Shown here one piece after another: positions 25,656-36,690 of a DNA stretch of 64,000 nt. Below the pieces are notes generated by a model that was not told the DNA's origin, did no database searches, and saw nothing but the letters and a program-made list of their open reading frames with translations. The position numbers were made by a program, and so were the translations under genes. The stretch is from the NCBI GenBank assembly GCA_008360955.1, contig LUCM01009035.1, positions 1 to 64,000 on the forward strand, given 5' to 3'. How positions within the stretch are numbered: the stretch's first letter is position 1; each line of letters starts with the position of its first letter. This DNA comes from Fasciolopsis buskii. Its lineage: Eukaryota > Platyhelminthes > Trematoda > Plagiorchiida > Fasciolidae.

Positions 25656-27864
25656 TTAGGCTGTGCCGAATAGATGTAGTTCTCGGTGTCCGTCGCGCTC
25701 AACGTCCTTCATCGTGCGTGGCTGCGTAATGAAGTCTAGTCGTGGGCAAGTAACAGTGTAAATTGGGCACTTAAATCTATTGGTATTTTTAACCACTAAT
25801 ATGGTTGAGGTAAGAAAATAGGGGCGAATTTAAAGCGTGGTCTGTCAATGAGATCCACGCTTTTTGAGATGTATTCATCGAGATACTGCGCAGGGCATCG
25901 GAGAGTTAGACGAGGCTAGGCGTCGCCGGTCACTGGGAATTCTTTGGGCATGCTACGTCCATCCCACAGGCCTGGAGGTGTACTGGTGCCCTGGCTATGC
26001 CGTAGACATTAGTCAGTTCGCAAGAAATGCACGATCTCCAGGACCCACCTGAGGGCGATAAGTTAGTTTATCGCTTCAGAAGGTAGGCGGTCTTGGAGGT
26101 GTTAGGCATGCTTGTTCAGATTCTTGCGGTGCACGTGTATTGATGGGCGTTTCCAGCCGTCATGTCACGTGCCGCTTGCTGGAACAGTGTTTTGTGATTA
26201 ACCGATGCAGCCCACAATTGCGTGTCAGCTCGCTTCCTTAGGTATGCGAGAAGCAGACTTCCAGTAGGGGTGGGCCCGATCGGGGGTATGAATGCGACGG
26301 TTACCAACGCCTAGCGCGCCTCACCCAAAGGGACTGCAGTCGTCCGAAGAGGAAATGAATTTTAACTTTCAAAAAAGAATGATAAGATGTCCCTCTTTGG
26401 GGAGGACTTCGTTGGAGACGGATACCTTGAGTACTGTGACTTCTTTGAACAGTAGCGAGACGCATCAAGGCGTGCTATTGAACGCAAATGCGAACTTGTG
26501 CTCAGCTTGTAGCGGAAGGTAAGGAATCACACGTGGTGCCAACGGTAGACGCACGCTGGAGTTTAGGAACCTGTCCGCTAATGCCACTCTACAGTGCCTG
26601 GGACACGGGGAATTCGGGAAGACGGTGTGAACGGAGGATTCCGACTTAGGGCTGGCGGTCGGTCATGTTCGTTAGGATCTGACGCGGTAGGACGTCCGTC
26701 TAAGACGTAAGGGCGTCAGCAGGTCACGTATGTCGGCGGCCCGACGAGACTGTGGCTGCAGATGAGGCGGATCTGTTGCAATAGCGAGTATGGCAAATAT
26801 CGTGTGGTGGAATTCTTTTACATAGATTATGTTGTTAGATACTTAGGAAGCCGCGTGTCATGAGCTCTGTACTTCGCGGCTAGCCGCGAATATACGAAAA
26901 CGCTGAGGAAAACGAAGCATTCGCAGCGCCAACGTCACCAATCACGCAGGACTCATATGTGGCGTCTGCAGACTGAGCAGCCGTGGCGTGGTGGATTTGG
27001 ACGACGCAAACCGAATGGGTGCAATGCACGTGTAGTGAATGTCAATCGCAATTGGAAATGCTCACTGCATTGTTGATCGCACAAGTAACCTGGCAAGGAA
27101 GTCTACATGCGTGTGGTGGCATTAGTTATTCACACATAGGTATACGCGAGTTAATATAACTAATAGCTACACACATTTGTTTCAGATTTGCGGATAGGAC
27201 CTACAATGTTCAGAGCCCTCCATTGGTGAGGACGGTCGCGACGGACTATGGTGAATGAGGGAGGCAGAAAATGAATGAACGACGAATGTGAAGGATAATA
27301 GCGACACTCGCGGCAGGGGGGACGGGGATTGACGAGACGCTATCGCCCACGGCCCTATGGGGCACCACTTATTTGATTAGCTGATTAGGCACCGACTTTA
27401 AAATCGGTTATTTCTGTCATGAGTTCTCTGTGGTGTATATAGATTGTTTGGACGTGAAGTCTTCTTTCACGTGCGCAACAGAAGGTTGGGGTTTTGGTGC
27501 TCATTCGTTTAGGGAGTCAGTGAAACTATCACTGTAACGGCATGTAATGTTAGAAGTGTACTACGCTTAGGCAGCAGGTTTCGTGTTTGCCCTAGAGAGC
27601 CTTATAGGCTTCAGCTTTCGTGCTTTGACCTGAATGTGTCCCTGGCCATAAGGGAGAGGGCGATTAACCATGAAAACACGCAGAGGGTTTCATGGCGAGA
27701 AGGGGTCTACGTAACGTCGATTCCGGTACCGTTAGGAGTCATATATTATGTTCCTATATAATTCCAGATTGGCATGGTACTGACTAGGTATGCGCTAACC
27801 TGATGGTGTAGAATTCAGAGTGATATTGTCTGCGACAGTATAAGGAATTCATTGCTCTAGTGTC
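25656..27864. other. No recognisable gene; G-rich + strand
   Basis: The + strand is unusually rich in G and GT for the window between 25.7 and 27.7 kb. Short frames at 25864-26052 and 26292-26522 (+) are unassigned. Upstream of repeat A copy 1 I could not find the MULE-like or hammerhead-like sequences seen beside copy 2. Confidence 0.5.
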
Positions 27865-28985
27865 GTTGACCGATCAAGTTACTATATTCATTTTATATGC
27901 ATAGTAGTCTTCCTCGTGCGAGGCAGCAATTTGTTTAAGAACATTTATTTAATAGCTTACTTGTCGCATGTGGCTGCCAACAGAGTAATATTGAAATGTA
28001 CATGTCCAGTGGGAAACATAATATGGGTTGTAATATATTTGATTTATGTATATTGACATATATGATATATATGTAATATATACTATGTATATTTATATTG
28101 TATATATATTTTCAATATACATATATATATTAAAATATATTATATATGTATACGTATAATGTATCAGTATATATGTATATTGTACATATATAAGATACTA
28201 TATATTACAGTTATATATATCATATGTATATAATATCTAAAGCATGCGTCACTCGGATAAACGCGTATAGGCGATTTCTTAAGTTCCGCCATTTTAATGT
28301 CCGAGATTTTATATCTAAAGGTGCAATCCTTTAATATTTCTTCACATTTTTTCGCATTTACATGTATATATATTATATGTTACATCATATGTTAACATGT
28401 AATATACACATTTCGGCCACTTATTATCGATTTCAGTCATACCTACGCATTAAATTGACAACACAATCTATGTGAGATTAAGCAGTCAAAGTGCATACAA
28501 TATTATATCAACCACCGGTGCATACGTAGTTCACAATGTAAAAATACATATTTATACATATACATTGTATATTGTCATTATATTTACATAGACATCTCGT
28601 ATTTTGGGGCAGACAGATATTTATATAAGCTTTTATTTCCAAGCATCAACGAAAATACGCCATACAAAAAAGGTCATTTTCACTACCACAGATGTGGACA
28701 ATTACTTTTTACGGGGTTTGGCATGCTAAATTGAGATCATTTTATTTTTCTGTACATAATAACATCAACATATTATCGTCCTAGACGCTTCGTGCTTCTG
28801 ATTGATCACTTTTTCACCATGTGAAAATTATAATCAGCTGACATTTTAACCAGGCAAGCATTACCAGTTTATCGCGGGTGGACAGTTACAACTATCAGTT
28901 TTTCGAGGGTGGGACGATTGCGTCCACTGTTTGAACGCCGCAAAAAAACATGGCGTATCGCGGGGTGGACGTTTTAGTAAATAGC
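27865..28985 (+). repeat. Dispersed repeat A, copy 1
   Basis: This copy is homologous, in the opposite orientation, to 34172-35090. Shared landmarks in order are a TTTAAGAACATTTATTTAATAG block (near 27935), ACATGTCCAGTGG (near 28003), an AT-rich core, a CCGCCATTTTAATGTCC block (near 28287), TTTTGGGGCAGACAGATATT (near 28600) and TTTGGCATGCTAAAT (near 28718). The end is a cluster of three GCGGGTGGAC-like motifs at 28870-28975. Homology stops at about 28985. No coding potential was recognised. By position it may be the 3' or terminal part of a DNA transposon related to the MULE-like fragment next to copy 2. Confidence 0.85.
28036..28232. repeat. AT-rich core of repeat A (TA-type simple sequence)
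   Basis: This is a nearly pure A/T stretch of TATA-type repeats interrupted by single G or C. The corresponding core in copy 2 is at 34565-34640 and 34890-34945, shorter and differently arranged. It is a likely hotspot for slippage. Confidence 0.85.
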
Positions 28986-28994
28986 GCCATTGGC

Positions 28995-29455
28995 CGACTC
29001 CAGCCATAATTTGCGCCCGGATCCGCAACGCTTTGTTGCATTCAAACAATAATAAGCTTGCAGTGTAGGACTGGAATGCAACCACAGAAAAATCTTTGCG
29101 AACATTACCTAGCTTGCATTAACCCCTGCTCGGAAAACCACATTGCCCCGTTTTATGATTCCTGTGAGCGGAAACACATTGCATTGTAATGATTCTGGTT
29201 TCCGTTTTCCATGTCTTCATTGTCCTTCCTGGCACTAATTTTAATGTTATCTTGCGCATGACTCTCGTATGTCGAGAGCATATAACAAAAACAAAACAGC
29301 TCTTTAAATCACTAGAAGGTCGCTTTCTACGCCCCTCGTTCTCGATCCACAAGTCGTGTTTCATGTGCATCATCTATGTAAAAACTTGAAGCTGCTTGCG
29401 CATGCATCTCGCAATCGAGAAAATTATACATTATTATTATCATTATCACTATTTG
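28995..29455 (+). repeat. Dispersed repeat B, copy 1
   Basis: This copy is homologous in direct orientation to 41945-42420. Shared landmarks in order are a CAGCCATAATTTGCGCCCG-like block (near 29003), GCATTCAAACA (near 29038), GCGCATGACTCTCGTATGTCGAGA (near 29255), a CTTTAAATCACTAGAAGGTCGC-like block, TGCGCATGCATCTC (near 29398), and an AT-rich tail of ATTATTATC type. On the minus strand both copies can encode the peptide SRHTRVMRK, so an ancestral minus-strand coding role is conceivable. It sits directly beside repeat A copy 1. Confidence 0.82.
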
Positions 29456-29594
29456 CTGAGGCGCAACATACATGGACGGAGCACTACCGAGTTGGGATAT
29501 CGAAAAGATGGTCAGAGACACCAAACGTTGGGAGCGTTACGTAATGGGCGGGAACGTTAAGCCGAAGAGACCACAAGCAGTCCTAGTGAGGTGA

Positions 29595-30225
29595 ATTGAC
29601 ATGAAGTGGTGAATAACCCGGCGGAACGTCAGGCTAAATTGGATGAGAACATGTAGTTGACAACAAATGGCTTAAATAAATGCTGAGAGCGAGGAGATTG
29701 CTCCAACCTTCTGGGGGAAAACTTTTGAGCTTCGGATATGGACTCCAAATGGATAGTGATCAAATTTACTTACGGATGGCGGTAGCTGTACCGGGGAGGT
29801 CGCGCTAAGATACGGAGAATTACGGTGTATGAAAACTCCTTAAGTAACACTCAGCAAAGAATGACCATCATGGTGCTAGTCAATTTTTTGTCGCATGTTG
29901 ATCTTAGTCGCAGTATGGTGGGGAATATGAGGTGCGCAAAACCGTTCCGGAGACGCAAGCAATCGCTCGATCGCAAAGATTCGAGTTGAGATATCCAGTG
30001 GCTGATAATCCGCGTAGTTACCGTTGACCGGGGCCAGAACTCGAGCGCCAGTTCTAGTAGCAGGTTCTAGCAGAAATGGAAAGGGTAGCAGATTGGAATC
30101 GCCATTCCGAGGACGGAAGTGTTAGCAGCGCGTGGTGCTGCACTGTGAGATCTAAGAACGAAAGAGGAATTAGTTCTAGCTGGGTGTCAGCTTCGGGTTA
30201 TGGTGATTAATGATTACGCGGCAAA
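29595..30225 (+). repeat. Dispersed repeat C, copy 1
   Basis: This copy is homologous in direct orientation to 36035-36690. Anchors are GCGGAACGTC at 29621, TGACAACA near 29659, a GAGCGCCAGTTC-like block at about 30043, and a GGTTATGGTGATTA-like block at about 30195. The last two anchors are about 147 bases apart in both copies, which argues against chance. The strand is purine-rich, and no protein domain is recognised. Confidence 0.6.
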
Positions 30226-33200
30226 ATACTGCCAACAAATGATCTTATTCCGTAAAATGTGGTAAACAGAAGTGACTATGGTAGCAGTTTTAGGCGTAGT
30301 TTAGAGTTACGGCTTATAGGAACAACCTATTCAGCCCTGCCAAGGCAGTGAAAGAGGATGAGATGAACCATAAGAGCGAGGAATCACAGCTGGTGTTTCA
30401 ATAATCACAGCGATGTGAGCGAGAGCATGGATCCATCAGAAGTAGTTGACATTTCCGACAGGCCACACTGGGAGAATTTCGAGAGTTAAGCGCTGAAGCC
30501 ACTGGTGAAGAGGTCAACATCAATAGAAGGGAGATCAAAAAGTGCATTGAGTGGACGTGGGATAAAGTGAGGAAGTTAGAGGTGAAGCAAAATCCCAAAT
30601 GGTGATATTAGCAAAGATTCGTCAAGAACTAGAATTTCCTAACCCATCTTCGTAAGCTCGCTAGTCCAATGTTAGCTCATGTCAGGTTAAGAGCGGGACA
30701 TCTGTTAACTTTGCCAAATGGGCTTTGAACTGGGCTAAATTTGGGCAAGATAACAGGGAACTAGAAAGTTTGTCCCAAAGTGTAGAGTAAGCAACTGTGA
30801 AGAATTTAGCCCTGATCGATAGTCGAGTCAGGGGTATTTTTAACTAGTACTTCACTCAGCGAAGTGGATAAGGGGGTTACCAGCTTCGTGTGCCAATTCT
30901 GTAGTCGAGTGGACATTATTATGGTAAAGATTAAAGAAGAATGCGAAGGTTTAGATTTAACTCGACGAAAGCCACAATGGCTCAAGTCAAACAGCTTCGC
31001 ATTTGGCCTGCAGGTAAGGCTTAGAATTGAAGGCCTAGGAGATTCTAGTGGAAGATTTGCACCCTGCACATTCTCGATTGCAATTCGATCGCTTTACGCA
31101 TATACGTGAAGATAATCCGGGCAAGTACTCGAAGTGGATGCCTAGCATGGGGACTTGAGGTCGACTACTCACAGTCTATCGAATCGCGATGCCCATTGAA
31201 GATCATCGGTCGGCGGTTCTCTCTTATCATGGTGGGCCCTGATTCGTGGGAAAGTTGCAAGAGCAGGAGTATCTGCAATTTAAGTCCTACAGTGTGTGAT
31301 ACAAGAATTGGCAAAGCCGTTTATAGAGAGCGACGCCGCAGGAACATGTCATTTTATTTATCAGAGAACTTTTGTCAGCAGAGAACTCACCAGCTACTTG
31401 AATCATTAGTTATCAAATAGACTCTAATGTCTTCATGGATAAATGCAAGCTGTGGAGATAAATGAGAGGCAGCCTAAAAGAGTAGACTATTTTAATGTAT
31501 CGGGCAAACAGGAATGGTGGCGATGAGAACGAGCTTTAAAGATATCATAATTTTTAGCAGGAACAGGAGAGGCTAGACGCTCCCTGAATATCACACTGGT
31601 AATAGGCCGTGCTTGGGAAGGATAATTGTTAATATGAACCTACTTGAAAAGCATCTCAAAAAGGTAGGATGATAGCCAAGATGAGAGGGATTTTTTTCCA
31701 TAATTCCTAATTTTGGCCAGAATCGGGAGTGGGAGAAACAGACTATTAAACGACTTTGTGGTTTTAAGTGTGTGGACAGAAAATGTGAAGCGGCGTAAAG
31801 TAGGGAGAGGTCGGTGTGCAAGATGCTTGTGGTGCAGTTTCCGAATGGGTTTCTGTTTTTGGTCGCGGTAGATGGGTCACGGCACAGAATACCCGGAGAT
31901 GCTGGGGCGATGGAATACTGCCACAAAGGAGAAGGTAGGGTTAGTTGAAACTTTGCAAGTAGGCTCGAGATTTGGGCCATAGGAGGAACATGAACTGGCC
32001 ACGGCGCACTGGTCAGCAGGGGGAGCCGCAGATTCACCGTATCCTACAAACTTGAGAACCTGCGGTAACTTTGAGTCGAACCGTAATGCATCTCTCTGGA
32101 ACGGAGTTTTTATTCCTAATGATCTTTGATATTTTATGACGCCTATAGTAAAGCAAATGTTCCTTCGTTTGTTTATAAACTCTTAGCATAAAAGTATCAA
32201 CACGAAATGAAAATAAATTGGACAGTTAATTTGTTGGAAGGGATTTTTTCCGGAAGACTAGAACCAGACAGTAGTGGTGGGCAATGTGGCATTTCCGACG
32301 TGGTCATTTTTGCCATCGCACCTTCAGTTACATAGGGCGGACCATTAGCATGGAAGGTAGGGCAGTAGGGGTGCAGTTTGGGGGGGGGGGAAAAAGGGTT
32401 TAGCAGAAAAAGCACAGAGCTGTGAAATGGGGGACTTGTTAGGGTATATGGGAGATATGGGTAATCAGGCGGATACAGCAAACCTGGTCTATAGTTCACT
32501 TAGTTTCCGGGTTTGAAATACACTTTGTTCTGTTGTAGGTTTGGTGGCATCCATTGAGTTTGCTGCGGGGCTAGGTGCAGCGGGATGGATTGGTACCTGA
32601 TGGTGTCCCTAGAAGGTGGCGGGGAGAGACCAGTTTGGCCTAATAGTTTTCCATGTAAGGGAAGCTGGGTAGTTGTTTCGGGGTGTGAAAGGTGGAAACC
32701 GGTGGAATTGAAGGATCTGGTCTGCCTTCGATATCTCATGGACCGTAAATTTCTACAAATTGTGAGAGGTATTTGCGTTAGCCCCTGTTCGTCCTGAAGC
32801 CTGATTGAGCTAGAAGTTGGAATGCTCTTCGGAAGAGGGGACCGCATGCACCTCTACAACAGCAATCCTGTACCTCTTTACCCTCACGGTGATTAGGCAA
32901 CTGTACATCTACTGTTTAGCTTGACTCGGGACACGTAGCGGGCCAATCCCTGTTTGATGACTAGCAGCACTTAGGCCCTAAAATTTTCCGCCCACCGAAC
33001 CCGCATTTTTCTCATTAAATGTAGGATGTGATCCGTTTTGGTTAGCCACGTGAAGATAATTTCAACTATTTGCCTCTTACAGCCTCTGCTTTGTATACAA
33101 GTTCTACCCATCTACTCCTTATTTTAGTTGCCCGGGGGTCGCCTAACTTCCGCGGTTACTCCGCTTTTACTTATTTTCCCTGGGACTCGAATTCCCAGCA

Positions 33201-34171
33201 GTTGCTTTAAGTTTTTTCTGATCTAGGCTGTTCTGGGCCTTCCGTTCACCTTTGCCCAGTAATCCGTTCCGTCGGTACTTCAAGAATCTTTATGAATTTG
33301 CAATCTATGAAAACCTCGGTTCCCGTTTTAAATCTGGACAAATTTGGCCGCTCTTATCTCCACAACAACCTCAGTCACCACCATTTCCGGAGAATATGGG
33401 ACGTAAGCGGGGCCATCCCCCTGCATCTAACCAGGTGTGTCCCTCATTATCCCCGTGCCGACCTGGTTTTTTCCTTCACCGGCCCACCGGTCACGTTACT
33501 TTCCCATCCCCTTAGCTATCAGTTGATACCTGGGTATTTTTGCATCTTAACCTTGAAGGCGCACGGTAATAATCTATGTTGCCAAAATCAACCATTGAAT
33601 CCCACTATCCTTGGTCTTGCTGACCAAGCGCCCTTCAGGGCCTAGGGCACGTTGTCAACACTTACTCTTTGCAGCCGCCTTATGACCACGGACAGTGAAG
33701 CGCCGAAAATCCCGTGTCCCAGACATGCCTGAAGTTCACTTCCCCCCCCTTGTTGGTTCACGAATAAAGATACCCTCGGGTTTGGGGACGAGTTTCCGAA
33801 GCTCAAATCCCTATTCGTCACTTGGATTTTCATTTAATAATGATAATTTATTTTTGTCGATGTGCGAGAGGCGTGTGCACGGCATCTTTAAATTTGTGCA
33901 GACTTGCTGCAAGGGAAAAGCGAATAACGAAAATCAAGTGGCTCTTGGGGATATATGTAACTTTTGATTACTCGGGATGCAAGACCCAAAGCTGCAGAAC
34001 AATACGCAATGCACAAATGCGCGAGTCAAAAATCAATGCTAGGCGGACCGTTATGCAAGATTATACAGGGTTTTCTGGGACTAACCTTGTAAAACGGACC
34101 ACTAGTCACTTTCTGTCTAAGTATACTAAATTTGCGTGTCGCTGGCTCAAAACCTGAGAGGAACTCAAGGT
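30226..34171. other. No recognisable gene between repeat C and inverted repeat A copy
   Basis: The + strand is purine-rich up to about 32.8 kb and pyrimidine-rich from 33.0 to 33.6 kb. Minus-strand Pro/Ser/Leu-rich frames at 32037-31591, 32499-32197 and 32847-32500 reflect that composition bias; they end in stops without a domain. A run of ten G occurs at about 32380-32390. Confidence 0.5.
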
Positions 34172-35090
34172 AGTTGCTAAACTTCCACCCCCGCGAAACG
34201 GCCATGTTTTTGCGGGCGTTCAAACCATTGGACGTATTTCGTCCACCCGCGATAACTGATAGTTATAACTGTCCACCCCGCGATAACTGGTAACGGTTGC
34301 TGTTAAATGTCAGCTGATATAATTTATCAACGTGGTGAAAAATTGATCAGTCAGAAGCAGCAAAGCTAGGAGGATAATATTGATGTTATTTTGTACAGAA
34401 AAATAAAAAATGTCCATTTAGCATGCCAAACCGGTAAAAAGTAATGGCTGTGATAGTGAAAATGACCGTTTTATATTGCGTATTTTCGTTGATGGCTGGG
34501 AAATTGAAAATTTATATAAATATCTGTCTGCCCCAAAATAGCGAGAATGTCTACCTAAATATGACTTAAATATATATGTATATATATCAATATGTATATA
34601 TACATGTGAACATACGTATGCACCGGGGTGATTTAATATTTATATACATTTTTGGCTACTTAATCGTCACATGAATTGTGTTTGTCCATTTAATGCGTTT
34701 AGGTATGACTCAAATCGATTTGAAGTGGCCAAAATGTGTATATTTACATGTAAATATATGTATCCGTATATACATACATGTAGGTACGAAAACATGTGAA
34801 GAAATAAATGTGCACCTCTAGGTATAAAATGTGGACATTAAAATGGCGGAACTTAATAAATCCCTATACGCGTTTGTAGTAGACACATGCTTATATGTAG
34901 ATATATGTATATGTATATATACATAAATCTACATATATACAACCATTTATGTTTCCACTGGACATGTACATCATATACGTTGTTGCACCCATATGCACAA
35001 GTTAGCTATTAAATAAATGTTCTTAAACAATTATGGCCCCATGTAGGAGGACTACTTATGCATATCTGCGTATAGCAATTGACGTCAACG
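34172..35090 (-). repeat. Dispersed repeat A, copy 2 (inverted relative to copy 1)
   Basis: This is the reverse-complement homologue of 27865-28985, with many substitutions and a shorter AT core. The GTCCACCC-type motif cluster lies at its left end (34185-34285). Its right end merges with the hammerhead-like motif and the MULE-like fragment. Both copies have their motif-cluster ends facing each other across about 5.2 kb, so they are not the two ends of one simple element unless the cluster end is internal. Confidence 0.85.
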
Positions 35091-35130
35091 CAAGCANCCG
35101 ACGTCTTCTTGGGCTCATCAGGTCTACCTG
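35075..35130 (-). ncRNA. Degenerate hammerhead-like motif at the edge of repeat A
   Basis: On the minus strand, CTGATGA (35121-35115) is followed by GCCC and an AAGAA loop-like run. A possible helix III comes next: CGTC (35103-35100) with GACG (35086-35083), then the dinucleotide TC (35082-35081) exactly where the cleavage-site U-H is expected. The GAAA strand and the second half of helix II are missing, as if a few bases were deleted between 35104 and 35108. One base of the loop is N (35097). The arrangement is suggestive but incomplete. Confidence 0.3.
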
Positions 35131-35245
35131 CAATGGAAATGGTGAATATTAGTATTAATAACGCTTGTGCTGATAGACAATGCCTATTTTCTACCTCAAC
35201 CCCATTAGTCGTAAAAATACCAAAATTTAGTGCCCACTTTACACT

Positions 35246-35278
35246 TTTTTCGTGCCTGACACTATCAGGCACGAAAAA
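35246..35278. other. Perfect 14-bp hairpin inside the MULE-like frame
   Basis: The arms TTTTTCGTGCCTGA (35246-35259) and TCAGGCACGAAAAA (35265-35278) are exact reverse complements around a 5-base loop. The hairpin has a T-run on one side and an A-run on the other. It lies within codons for FAFFVPDSVRHEKS, so the symmetry may be a coincidence of the coding sequence. Confidence 0.7.
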
Positions 35279-36034
35279 CGCAAACCCAACTACATCCTCC
35301 CGTTTCAGTAACCTGAGACTATCTTGTCCGCGCAATAAATCTTTTACGCGAACGACGCCGTTCCGGTCATCCATTAACCGGAATTCACTATCAATATCCC
35401 GAACTGTAACTAGGCGGTTGAACTTATCCCGCGCATATCGACAAACCTCTCTAGAATTTCCAAAAATATCCATTGTGCTAATTACGTGCGCCTCCTGCTC
35501 TGAGGTTAGCTTACGATTGCGCGTGTAATAACGGTCAATATTTGGACTCCTTTAAATAAATATTACTTGAGAAGATAACAGACTTACCGACGACCACTTT
35601 GATTTCTAAATCAGATTCAAAATCGGAAAAACTAGCATAAAAACGGCGAACGTGACATCTAAACACTTCAGAATCACCAATATGGGCAGCAGTAGCGTCC
35701 GCACGAACAGCCGTGGCAGCCATGAGAGCGCAAGTGACGCCATTTCCGGTTTCACGTGTATTTATACCCAAAATCGTCCGTTTAAACAATGATCAGGTTC
35801 TCCAGATTACCATTTTCTTAATTTCCGAAAAATGCCCAATAACATATTCATTCCATTTCCATAAAAATTCTTTTTTAGCCTCACAGGAGCGACTTTTCAA
35901 GGTGGAAGTTTCGTCACTATCGGAGCTCATTGGTGGGTTTCGAAATATGGCCGAAAGCCGCAAGCATCAGGAAGGTGACGTGTTGGGCAGGATAGTTAAT
36001 CGTAGGAGAAGAAGGTTGGCAGGGATGTGATAAC

Positions 36035-36690
36035 TGGATGGGAATTGGTCAAACCCAAGCGGAACGTCATGCATAGTGGATTAGGTAGTCGCATCTGACA
36101 ACACTAACTGGCTGCTGAAGGATGCGGAGGAATACTATGAAGTCTGCGAAACGTTTTGTACAGTGAGATTTGATGAAATGCTTCGCAGAGAGAAAATGTG
36201 GAACTCTCAAGACGGCTGGTTGCATTTATATGCGGTAGGTGGCAAACTGGACTGAGAAGTGCAACGGGGAAGAAAGCGCTTGTGCAAGAATTAAAAACAG
36301 TTCTTGGATACATCAGACATGGATTTCTCCCATGCTGTAATATTTATTATCGCAGTTTTTGATCTTAGACGGCGGTGCGATTGGGGAATTTAAAAAGGGT
36401 GATTTAACCATTGCAGCAGCAGCAGTAAAAGTGAATGCGTCCAGTCATGGAGGCCCATCTTAGTAAGGGTATGCAAGGCAATCACCGGCGTGGTCTGGGT
36501 TGAACTGACGAGTATTTGGGCGCCAGCTCCGGCTAGCGGCGTCACAGCAGAAGTGAGAAGCTAGTACATTTGAGGTTACCTTACGAGGATTGAACAAGTA
36601 ATGGCTCCTATATGCTGAACGCGGGATCTGAAGCATAAAGAAAAGTATTCTGGCTTGGTTGCCAGCTTGGAGCTACGGTGATTATAAATA
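36035..36690 (+). repeat. Dispersed repeat C, copy 2
   Basis: Anchors are GCGGAACGTC at 36059, TGACAACACTAACTGGC near 36097, GGGCGCCAGCTCC near 36518 and CTACGGTGATTATAAA near 36672. A third, partial relic may exist at 40340-40420, where GAAGGTTATGGTGATAAATG recurs. The family is unidentified. Confidence 0.58.

Larger units (their letters stand above)
35009..35800 (-). pseudogene. Mutator-like (MULE) transposase-related fragment
   Basis: Two minus-strand frames appear to be parts of one protein. The first (35789-35535) contains RRFYASFSDFESDLE, like the N-terminal Phe-x-Ser-Phe-x-x-Phe-x-x-x-Leu block of MULE/FAR1-type transposases. The second (start 35473, preceded in frame by TRNRKLTSEQEAHVI) contains REVCRYARDKFNRLVTVRDI, then FAFFVPDSVRHEKS and LNFGIFTTNG. 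That order resembles the DNA-binding region followed by the start of the catalytic domain (usual Phe-Asp-x-Thr-Tyr-x-Thr-Asn), with the acidic residue lost. The zinc-binding segment between the two blocks is missing and there is a frameshift. The end of the frame (35009-35140) runs into repeat A. I assign the family from pattern memory only; another DNA-transposon or domesticated protein is possible. Confidence 0.5.

Noticed and set aside
31591..32847. Three minus-strand Pro/Ser/Leu-rich frames up to 148 codons
   Set aside because: They follow from the G-rich + strand composition, end at ordinary stops and contain no family motif.
35079..35528. 149-codon + strand open frame
   Set aside because: It is antisense to the MULE-like fragment, whose minus-strand reading carries the recognisable blocks.
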